A stretch of 64,000 nt of DNA from Symbiobacterium terraclitae (GTDB lineage: Bacteria > Bacillota > Sulfobacillia > Symbiobacteriales > Symbiobacteriaceae): contig NZ_JAGGLG010000016.1 in NCBI RefSeq assembly GCF_017874315.1, positions 25,131 through 89,130 of the forward strand, written 5' to 3'. Position 1 is the stretch's first letter; each line of letters starts with the position of its first letter. The notes under the pieces were generated by a model. That model was not told where the DNA came from, did no database searches, and worked only from the letters and a program-made list of their open reading frames with translations. Made by a program: the position numbers and the translations under genes. Shown piece after piece: positions 58,065 through 64,000 of the stretch.

Positions 58065-58694
58065 TCACGGCCCCCGCCGTTGTAACGCCCCCGAACCGTC
58101 GCCCCAGAGCCCCCGCCCCGCCTCACGGGCCTCCCGCTCCAGCGTAACGAAGCGGTCGGCGTACTTCACGTTGGGCGGGACCGTCATGACCTGAGCGTAG
58201 CCCTCCCGCACCAGGGTCTCATTGAACATCTCGTCGCCCAGCCACAGGTAGGCCAGCAGCCTGCCGTAGCGATCCCGCTCCTCCGCGTCCAGCTCGAGGC
58301 TCACCTCGGCGCCGGTCAGCCGCTCCTTCGCAAAGGCCGATGCCTCCTCGCCGTAGTGTTCGACGCTGCCGTGGACCTCCGGCGTGTCCACGCCGATCAG
58401 CCGCACCCGCTCCCTCCGGCCGTCCAGCTCCACGTCCACGGTGTCGCCGTCCACCACCCGGAGGACCTTGGCCGGAAGCCTGCCGGACACGGGGGCCGTC
58501 TCCCCCGCACCGGGCGCCTGCGTCGGCGCCGGCTCGTCTCTGGCCGAACCAGGCGTCGTCTCCTGCACGCCGGGTATCGGCCCCGGCGCATGCCCATCTC
58601 CGCCGGTGAACCGCGCGACGGCCGCCCCCGCCAGGAGCACCGCCGCCAGCAACTGCCATCCCCTGGGGCTCTTCCCTCGCCGGGCTCGTTTCAT
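58065..58694 (-). CDS. Staphylococcal-nuclease-like exported nuclease
   Basis: 209 aa. N-terminal membrane anchor or signal (GWQLLAAVLLAGAAVARFTG), a Pro/Gly/Thr-rich linker to about 70, then the SNase fold: VLRVVDGDTVDVELDGRRER, VRLIGVDTPEVHG with catalytic Arg and Asp, EASAFAKERLTGAEVSLELD and the second Arg in EERDRYGRLLAYLWLG. The C-terminal NVKYADRFVTLEREAREAGR is family-typical. It degrades nucleic acids outside the cell. ATG 58694 follows agggacggg. A 41-bp repeat array lies upstream. Confidence 0.9.
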   Translation of the reverse strand: MKRARRGKSPRGWQLLAAVLLAGAAVARFTGGDGHAPGPIPGVQETTPGSARDEPAPTQAPGAGETAPVSGRLPAKVLRVVDGDTVDVELDGRRERVRLIGVDTPEVHGSVEHYGEEASAFAKERLTGAEVSLELDAEERDRYGRLLAYLWLGDEMFNETLVREGYAQVMTVPPNVKYADRFVTLEREAREAGRGLWGDGSGALQRRGP

Positions 58695-59089
58695 CCCGTC
58701 CCTGTTCCTCCATACTGTGCTGCATCGTCTGGCCCCGCCCCACTCCCGGGCAGGACCGGGTTTCGTCGGCAGGTCCCGCCCCGCTCCCGGTCGAGACCAA
58801 GCCTCGCCGTCAGGCGCTGCCACGCACCCGGCCGAGACCAAGCTTCGCCGTCAGGTGCCGCCACGCTTCCGGGCAGGACCGGGTTGCGTCGACGAGTCCC
58901 GCCCCGCTCCCGGGGGGGACCGCCTTTCGCCGTCAGGCCGCTCCCTGTGCTCGGGCAGGGCCACGTTTCAGTGTACGGGCCGCGGGCCGCACCGTAAACC
59001 CGCCGAACCCCCTGCCGGTGCCCCTCATAAGATACAGGAGTCCTGTCGCAAGGGCGCGGACCATCTGACGCAAGCAGGGGGACTTACCT
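58695..59089. other. 395-base divergent intergenic region with a 41-bp repeat
   Basis: Between the divergent nuclease and aroF genes. Most of it is the 41-bp tandem array (about 58732-58972). Closer to aroF, cataagatac (near 59027) could hold a -10. Nothing gene-like is seen. Confidence 0.55.
58732..58972. repeat. Six 41-bp tandem repeats in an intergenic region
   Basis: The anchor word ctcccgg (or cacccgg, cttccgg, tgctcgg) recurs at 58743, 58784, 58825, 58866, 58907 and 58948, exactly 41 bases apart. A consensus unit starts ctcccgggcaggaccgggtt and continues tcgtcgtcaggtcc-gccccg. 41 is not a multiple of three, so it is not coding. Confidence 0.88.
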
Positions 59090-59911
59090 GTGGCCAGACC
59101 ACTCCTGGTGACAGAAGGGGCGGGAACGACCCTTCCCGTGGAGATCCGGCCGGGGCTGGCGGTGGGCGCCGGTCGGCCCGTGGTGATCGCCGGCCCCTGT
59201 TCCGTGGAATCACCCGAGCAGATACAGGAAGCGGCCGAGGTCGTGCGAAGGGCGGGGGCGAGCCTGCTGCGGGGCGGCGCCTTCAAGCCGCGCACCTCCC
59301 CCTACTCCTTTCAGGGGCTGGGCGAGGCCGGGCTGCGGATGCTGGCCGAGGCAGGGGAGCGGACCGGGCTTCCGGTGGTGACCGAGGTGATGGACCCGAG
59401 CGAGATCGAGGTGGTCGCGCGGTACGCCGACGTGCTCCAGGTCGGGGCCCGGAATATGCAGAACTTCCGCCTGCTGACGGCGCTGGGCCGGATCGACAAG
59501 CCGGTGCTCCTGAAGCGCGGCCCGGGGGCCACGCTGGAGGAGTGGCTGTACGCGGCCGAGTACGTGGCCAAGGGCGGCAACGGCCGCATCATCCTGTGCG
59601 AACGGGGCATCCGGACCTTCGAGACCCACACCCGCTACACCCTCGACCTGGCCTCGGCGGTGGCCGCCAAGCAGCTCACGCACCTGCCGGTCATCGCCGA
59701 CCCCAGCCACGGCTGCGGACGCCGCGAGCTGGTAGCCCCGATGGCCAGGGCGGCGCTGGCGGCCGGGCTGGACGGGGTGATGCTGGAGGTCCACCCGGAC
59801 CCGACGCAGGCGCTGAGCGACGCCGCCCAGGCGCTGACGCCCGCGGACTTCCAGCGGCTCATGGTCGAGCTGGGGCTGGCGCCCGCGCGCGCTGCGGCCG
59901 ACAGCCCCTGA
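59090..59911 (+). CDS. aroF: 3-deoxy-7-phosphoheptulonate (DAHP) synthase
   Basis: 273-aa type I-beta DAHP synthase, first step of aromatic amino acid synthesis (PEP plus erythrose 4-phosphate). Motifs: [75 protein letters not shown], metal ligands in CERGIRTFE and [18 protein letters not shown]. No fused chorismate mutase or ACT domain, so feedback control is not built in; the N-terminal stretch before the barrel is only about 28 residues. GTG 59090 follows agggggactt. Single gene. Confidence 0.93.
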   Translation: MARPLLVTEGAGTTLPVEIRPGLAVGAGRPVVIAGPCSVESPEQIQEAAEVVRRAGASLLRGGAFKPRTSPYSFQGLGEAGLRMLAEAGERTGLPVVTEVMDPSEIEVVARYADVLQVGARNMQNFRLLTALGRIDKPVLLKRGPGATLEEWLYAAEYVAKGGNGRIILCERGIRTFETHTRYTLDLASAVAAKQLTHLPVIADPSHGCGRRELVAPMARAALAAGLDGVMLEVHPDPTQALSDAAQALTPADFQRLMVELGLAPARAAADSP

Positions 59912-59945
59912 GCACAGGGGCTGCCGGCCATGGCCTGGCGGGCAA

Positions 59946-60740
59946 CTAGCGGGTCTCCTCAAGCAGCTGAATCAGGTCCAGCGACTGCAGTTCGGCCAGC
60001 GTCCGGCGGAAGAGGGCCATCGCCCGGTCTGTCCGGTCAGGCAGGTCCGCGGCGCTGCCGACGAAGAGCAGGTCGCGCACCTCGGCGTACACATCGGTCG
60101 GCAGGTCCTGGCTGAGGTAGCGCAGGCCGAAGGTGTGGCGCCACGGTGCGTAGCGGCTGCGCAGGCAGTGGACGAGCCTCGGGATCACGAGTCCGTTGTA
60201 GAACCCGAGCGCATCCACCTCCCGCCCGCGCAGCACCTCCTTGCGCACGAAGGGGGCGAACAGGTCGAGGAAGGCGGCGTCGGCCTCGAGGCGGGCCCGG
60301 ATCCGCTCGGCCACCGGAGCAGGGTCGGTGGGCTCCTGGCGCACCCATCCGGTCTTATCGAAGTAGACGAGCGCCCTGCCGTGCATCTCGGGTTCCAGGA
60401 ACCGGTTCGTGGTGGAGGCCTGCAGCACGCAGAGGTCGACGAGCAGGTAGGGGCTGGTGCCCTGGAGGCGGTAGAACGCCTGCCAGTGCCCGTGCCACGT
60501 CGGCTGGGGCAGGACGTGCCGCTGCACGATCGGGGCGATGCGCTGCAGCGCCCGCTCGACCGCAGCGTGACTGTCCTCCACGTGACCGTCCTCGACCAGG
60601 AGCATCAGGTCGAGGTCGCTGAGGTCGTCGGCCCGGCCGAAGGCTGCGGAGCCCTGCTCCCACAGCCCCAGGATGTGCGGATGCGGCTCGGTCTCTGCGA
60701 TGATCGCCTGTAGAATGCGGGATCGGTCGGACTCGGACAT
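59946..60740 (-). CDS. Nucleotidyltransferase-domain protein
   Basis: 264 aa. Polymerase-beta-like motif [20 protein letters not shown] (GS-x10-D-x-D) near residues 26-46, a third acid in LLVDLCVLQ near 100, then a helical C-terminal domain ([18 protein letters not shown] [20 protein letters not shown]). The layout recalls aminoglycoside adenylyltransferases and lincosamide nucleotidyltransferases but no close family is clear. ATG 60740. Single gene, convergent with aroF. Confidence 0.82.
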   Translation of the reverse strand: MSESDRSRILQAIIAETEPHPHILGLWEQGSAAFGRADDLSDLDLMLLVEDGHVEDSHAAVERALQRIAPIVQRHVLPQPTWHGHWQAFYRLQGTSPYLLVDLCVLQASTTNRFLEPEMHGRALVYFDKTGWVRQEPTDPAPVAERIRARLEADAAFLDLFAPFVRKEVLRGREVDALGFYNGLVIPRLVHCLRSRYAPWRHTFGLRYLSQDLPTDVYAEVRDLLFVGSAADLPDRTDRAMALFRRTLAELQSLDLIQLLEETR

Positions 60741-60951
60741 GGGTACGCCACCTTCCGTAGAGTATCGCTCACGTGGACACGCTCCCGGTGTCCTGGTGAG
60801 TGTGGGTTTCTAGACCTTCGCCCGCAAGGGCTGAGATGCCTGCCATCTGCGTTCATTCCGGCGGGGAAGCCACGGTGACGCCTGGCGACTGCTGGTCTGC
60901 CTACCTAACCGGCACCAATTGACCCTTTTCCCGGTTCACCAACCGGGGTCC

Positions 60952-61785
60952 CTACCGCGCCGGTTTCACCGCCTCGATGGTGGCGGAGAACACCTGGCCA
61001 GCCAGGCTGCTGTCCAGCCCCCACTGCTCCAGAAGCTGCCCGCTCGCCCTTGGCGTGACGGCGATCTGCTCAAACCCGGCCGCTGCAAGCATGGCCTTCA
61101 CCTCGTCCACGGTGGCGGCCCCGGCCACGCACCCGGCGTACAGGGCCACGTCGGCCTGGACCTCCGGCGGCAGCGGTGCGGCGGTCACCACGTCGGAGAT
61201 CGCCAGCCGGCCGCCCGGGCGCAGCACCCGGAAGGCCTCGCGGAAGACCTGCTCCTTCTCGGGTGAAAGGTTGATGACGCAGTTGGAGATGATCACGTCC
61301 ACGCTCTGATCGGCAACCGGCAGGTGCTCGATCTCGCCCAGGCGGAACTCCACGTTGCGGAAGCCACCGGCCACCGCGTTCCGGCGCGCCCGCTCCAGCA
61401 TCTCCGGCGTCATGTCAACGCCGATCACCCGGCCGTTCTCCCCCACCTGCCGGGCGGCCAGGAAGCAGTCGAATCCCGCACCCGAGCCCAGGTCCAACAC
61501 CGTCTCCCCCGGCTTCAGGTTCGCGATGACGTGCGGGTTCCCGCAGCCGAGGCCGAGGTTGGCACCCTCCGGTGCGGCGTCCAGGTCCGAATCCGAATAG
61601 CCCAGGACGTGGCTCAACTCGACGATCGACGCGGAGCCTCCGCAGCACCCTTCCGCAGTGCCGCAGCAACCCGAAGGGGCACCAAGCCCGTCGGTCCCCG
61701 CCGGGGCCGCGCCTCCCCCTTCAGCCTGTCTGGCCCGCTCACCGTACCGCTTCCGGACCAGCGCGCGGATCGAATCAGCATCCAC
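60952..61785 (-). CDS. arsM: Arsenite S-adenosylmethionine methyltransferase
   Basis: 277 aa. Arsenic-binding Cys in [13 protein letters not shown] (about 39-50), [20 protein letters not shown], the SAM motif [38 protein letters not shown] with the conserved third Cys, and [17 protein letters not shown] with the fourth. Methylates As(III) to methylated arsenicals. A strong promoter with a palindromic operator precedes it and the same operator precedes the MarR gene at 62052. No ArsR, ArsB or ArsC genes lie nearby. Confidence 0.95.
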   Translation of the reverse strand: MDADSIRALVRKRYGERARQAEGGGAAPAGTDGLGAPSGCCGTAEGCCGGSASIVELSHVLGYSDSDLDAAPEGANLGLGCGNPHVIANLKPGETVLDLGSGAGFDCFLAARQVGENGRVIGVDMTPEMLERARRNAVAGGFRNVEFRLGEIEHLPVADQSVDVIISNCVINLSPEKEQVFREAFRVLRPGGRLAISDVVTAAPLPPEVQADVALYAGCVAGAATVDEVKAMLAAAGFEQIAVTPRASGQLLEQWGLDSSLAGQVFSATIEAVKPAR

Positions 61786-61814
61786 CGATCGGCACCTCCC
61801 ATATGGTTGTTGAT

Positions 61815-61869
61815 GACAACGTTGTCGTAGTCATCATAGTCGTGTGGGGATGCTGTTGTCAATAGCAAC
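61815..61869 (-). promoter_or_regulatory. arsM promoter and MarR-type operators
   Basis: Minus-strand -35 TTGACA (61857-61862), 18-base spacer, -10 TATGAT (61833-61838). A palindrome GTTG-N7-CAAC (61855-61869) overlaps the -35, and GACAACGTTGTC (61815-61826) is a perfect palindrome just downstream of the -10. Confidence 0.72.
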
Positions 61870-61929
61870 TTTATCGGGATGCTGCCCACCCGATGTGGGG
61901 GGTGGCTTCGGTCGTGGACACGCATGAAA

Positions 61930-61959
61930 CCGGCGACCGCACGCTGATGCGGCCGCCGG
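61930..61959 (-). terminator. Terminator of the MarR gene
   Basis: Arms ccggcgaccgca (61930-61941) and tgcggccgccgg (61948-61959), one mismatch, between the MarR and arsM genes. Confidence 0.6.
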
Positions 61960-62051
61960 TACGGCATCAACAGTCTGTCACATGTGCACGGCCAGCGCCG
62001 GCCAGTGCCTGCGCCTCAGCGCGTGCCCCACGTTAAAGGCAACGGCTGCGC

Positions 62052-62501
62052 TCAGCAGCAGCTCCGGCTCGCCGAAAGCTCCTCTTCCAACGCCCGTTCC
62101 AGAAGGCGGAGTGCATGCACCACGCCCTCCCGCTCCTCCGGCGGGATGCGCTGCAGCACCCGCTCGGAGAGCAGGTCAAGGTTGGCGTTGACCTCCCGGC
62201 AGAGCGCCCGGCCCGCGTCGGTCATGTCGATGACGACGGCGCGCCGGTCGGATGCGCTGGGGGTCTTCACCAACAGCCCCTCGCGGACGAGCGCGTCGAC
62301 TGAGCGGCTGATCCAGCCCTTGTCCAGGCCAAGCCCGCGCGCAAGCTCGGCCTGCGTCACCGGGCCGGTCCGGTCAAGCTGGGTCAGGATCGTGCACTGG
62401 GCGAGCGTCGCGCCGCCGCAGCAGAGGTCGCCCTGTCTCTGCAGATGCTCGTGGAGCGTGGCCACCCGCCGTAGCAGGCCGGCGGCGGTCTGGGTGGTCA
62501 C
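62052..62501 (-). CDS. MarR-family regulator, cysteine-rich, candidate arsenical sensor
   Basis: 149 aa. Winged helix with ATLAQCTILTQLDRTGPVTQ, AELARGLGLDKGWISRSVDA and LVREGLLVKTPSASDRRAVV (about 35-100). Cys pairs in DLCCGGATLAQC near the N-terminus and a CC at the C-terminal end. Vicinal Cys are unusual in MarR proteins and fit metalloid binding. The start GTG 62501 is 9 bases from aggggg; a TTG at 62510 lies too close. Its operator resembles that of arsM, so it probably represses both. Confidence 0.88.
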   Translation of the reverse strand: MTTQTAAGLLRRVATLHEHLQRQGDLCCGGATLAQCTILTQLDRTGPVTQAELARGLGLDKGWISRSVDALVREGLLVKTPSASDRRAVVIDMTDAGRALCREVNANLDLLSERVLQRIPPEEREGVVHALRLLERALEEELSASRSCC

Positions 62502-62539
62502 ACGTGCCAACCCCCTGATCGCATAGCGGTTTCAAGGCC

Positions 62540-62578
62540 ATCATATCGAGGTACAGGGTAGTTGTCAAACTCAACTAC
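62540..62578 (-). promoter_or_regulatory. MarR gene promoter with GTAGTTG-N7-CAACTAC operator
   Basis: Minus-strand -35 TTGACA (62563-62568), 17-base spacer, -10 TATGAT (62540-62545). Palindrome gtagttg (62558-62564), tcaaact, caactac (62572-62578) covers the -35. Its core gttgtcaaactcaac aligns with gttgtcaatagcaac at 61855-61869. Confidence 0.78.
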
Positions 62579-62623
62579 GACTCTCGCCGCCCCCCCACCC
62601 GGGGGTGGATGCGCCCGTACCGG

Positions 62624-63826
62624 CTACACCCGCTCGATCAGCGTGGCGATCCCCTGCCCCACCCCGATGCACATCGTGGCCAGGCCGTACCGGCCGCCCC
62701 TGCGCCGCAGCTCGTGGGCCAGGGTGGTGAGGATGCGGGCGCCGCTGCAGCCCAGCGGGTGGCCGAGCGCGATGGCCCCGCCGTTGACATTGACCCGCTC
62801 GGGATCGAGGCCCAGCTCCCGGATGCAGGCCAGCGTCTGGCTGGCGAAGGCCTCGTTCAGCTCCACCAGGTCCAGGTCCGCCACGGTGAGGCCGGTGCGG
62901 GTCAGGAGCTTGCGCACGGCGGGAACTGGCCCGATGCCCATGCAGGTGGGGTCGACGCCCGCCACCGCGGCGGCCACGACCCGGGCCAGCGGTGCGGCGC
63001 CCAGGCGTGCGGCCGCCCGCTCCGAGGCGATCAGCAGCGCGGCGGCGCCGTCGTTGATACCCGAGGAGTTGCCGGCAGTCACGGTACCGCCGGGCTTGAA
63101 GGCCGGCGGCAGCCGCCCGAGCTGCTCCAGGGTCACGTTGGGGCGGGGGTGCTCGTCGGCCGTCACCTGCACCGGCTTTCCCCCCGGTCCGGGCGCCGCC
63201 ACCGGGACCAGCTCTGCGGCGAAGCGGCCCGCGGCGATGGCCCGTCCCGCCCGCTGCTGGCTGCGGAGGGCGTACCGGTCCTGCTCCTCCCGGCTGATGC
63301 CGAACCGCGCGGCCACCACCTCGGCCGTCTCCCCCATGCTGAGGTCGTACCCCCGCTCCCGCATGAACGGGTGGACGAACCGCCAGCCCAGGGTGGTGTC
63401 GTAGATCTGCGCGGTGCGGGCAAAGGGCGCCTCCGCCTTGGGCAGCACCAGCGGCGCACGGGTCATCGACTCGACGCCGCCGGCGATGAACAGCTCGCCC
63501 TCGCCGGCCCAGACCGCCCGGGCCGCCTGGTTCACCGCCTCCAGGCCCGATCCGCACAGCCGGTTGACCGTGACGCCCGCCACGGTGATGGGCAGCCCTG
63601 CGATCAGGGCGGCCATGCGGGCCACGTTCCGGTTGTCCTCGCCCGCCTGGTTGGCGCAGCCCAGGTAGACGTCCTCGATCTCGGCCGGATCCACCGCCGG
63701 CTGCCGGGCCAGGAGGCCGCGGATCGCCGCCGCCGCCAGGTCGTCGGGCCGCACCGACGCCAGTGCGCCGCCATACCTGCCGATGGGCGTGCGCACGGCG
63801 TCCAGGATCAGCGCCTCGCTCCTCAT
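62624..63826 (-). CDS. Acetyl-CoA acyltransferase (thiolase II type)
   Basis: 400-aa thiolase. Start [20 protein letters not shown], active-site Cys in [18 protein letters not shown] near residue 88-90, [19 protein letters not shown], catalytic His in [20 protein letters not shown] and second Cys in [12 protein letters not shown]. Length and pattern are near PcaF/beta-ketoadipyl-CoA and acetyl-CoA acetyltransferases. ATG 63826 follows ggaggtgag by 5 bases. No partner genes of beta-oxidation are visible, but a butyrate pathway exists 15 kb to the left. Confidence 0.93.
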   Translation of the reverse strand: MRSEALILDAVRTPIGRYGGALASVRPDDLAAAAIRGLLARQPAVDPAEIEDVYLGCANQAGEDNRNVARMAALIAGLPITVAGVTVNRLCGSGLEAVNQAARAVWAGEGELFIAGGVESMTRAPLVLPKAEAPFARTAQIYDTTLGWRFVHPFMRERGYDLSMGETAEVVAARFGISREEQDRYALRSQQRAGRAIAAGRFAAELVPVAAPGPGGKPVQVTADEHPRPNVTLEQLGRLPPAFKPGGTVTAGNSSGINDGAAALLIASERAAARLGAAPLARVVAAAVAGVDPTCMGIGPVPAVRKLLTRTGLTVADLDLVELNEAFASQTLACIRELGLDPERVNVNGGAIALGHPLGCSGARILTTLAHELRRRGGRYGLATMCIGVGQGIATLIERV

Positions 63827-63906
63827 CGCCTCACCTCCGCCAATCACGCTTTATCGACTATTCTTTATTAGCGGCATCCGGCGGAGATCCTCGTCCTGCT
63901 CCGGTG

Positions 63907-64000
63907 ATCGAGTAGACCGTAGGGTCGCCCTACGGCCTCTCACAACACCGGACATGCGGGTCACGCATCCGGCGTTTCGTCAAGCACTCCGAGTCGATTC
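63907..64000 (-). mobile_element. Group II intron, 3' end (domains V and VI), truncated by the window edge
   Basis: On the minus strand CGCCGGATGCG-TGAC-CCGCATGTCCGGTG (63946-63974) has the form of domain V, the catalytic hairpin, with a GCCGGATG and CATGTCCGG stem. After TTGTGAGA comes domain VI, GGCCGTAGG-GCGA-CCTACGG with TCTAC and an unpaired A, ending CTCGAT at 63907, a usual 3' splice end (A then pyrimidine). The rest, including any reverse transcriptase gene, lies beyond 64000. It was inserted 81 bases upstream of the thiolase start. Confidence 0.78.

Noticed and set aside
60800..60925. GGGCTGAGATG with a following GGGGAAGCCACGGTG block, recalling thiamine and cobalamin riboswitches
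   Set aside because: The rest of neither aptamer is present (no CTGATC/CCAGCG part, no full B12 box), and no gene lies downstream on that strand.

Overview
The window is high-GC DNA (most codons end in G or C) with strong AGGAGG-type ribosome binding sites, frequent GTG and TTG starts, Firmicute-type proteins (YhaN/YhaO, butyrate kinase, LicR/MtlR-like PTS regulator, a GIY-YIG/DUF2087 protein, S-layer-homology remnants) and one LexA box of the Gram-positive type. This combination suggests a high-GC clostridial-type Firmicute such as Symbiobacterium. That is inference from content, not a database match.

Left part (0.1-12 kb): a UvrD/PcrA-type helicase, a YCII-domain protein, a 28-residue hydrophobic peptide with its own promoter, a TetR-controlled ABC-2 drug-efflux-type operon (regulator, permease, two ATPases), then a complete D-threonate-type catabolic operon (DeoR regulator, four-carbon acid sugar kinase, PdxA2 dehydrogenase, GntP permease) behind a GlpR-like operator.

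12-31 kb: two paralogous GNAT acetyltransferases, each behind a CRP/FNR-like palindrome; an SDR dehydrogenase next to a decayed S-layer-homology gene; a nucleoside-kinase-like P-loop protein; the yhaO-yhaN nuclease/ATPase pair; an operon joining a PTS of the ascorbate family to a split transketolase and a PRD/EIIA regulator; and a dipeptide/oligopeptide ABC transporter (binding protein and two permeases).

31-39 kb is the most unusual stretch: a WYL regulator divergent from a three-block low-complexity small protein, a VWA-domain protein, a YcaQ-like DNA glycosylase split by a 36-bp minisatellite and preceded by a LexA box, dispersed palindromic elements, and a four-part fusion protein ending in a GIY-YIG domain.

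39-50 kb: acetate uptake and activation (DUF4212-actP-acs), DinB, rubrerythrin, a secreted coiled-coil protein, butyrate kinase and phosphotransbutyrylase, a LysR regulator. 49-57 kb: a TetR/radical-SAM pair and a dimethyl-sulfoxide-reductase-type operon (chaperone, catalytic, FeS and anchor subunits), giving anaerobic respiration. 56-64 kb: tartrate/malate-type dehydrogenase, a staphylococcal-nuclease-like protein, DAHP synthase, a nucleotidyltransferase, an arsenite methyltransferase with a cysteine-rich MarR regulator sharing its operator, a thiolase, and at the right edge the 3' end (domains V and VI) of a group II intron whose body lies outside the window.

A recurring theme is short tandem repeats with different unit lengths (39, 36, 41 and 19 bp), some inside genes and in frame, some intergenic. 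No rRNA, tRNA or CRISPR array was found.
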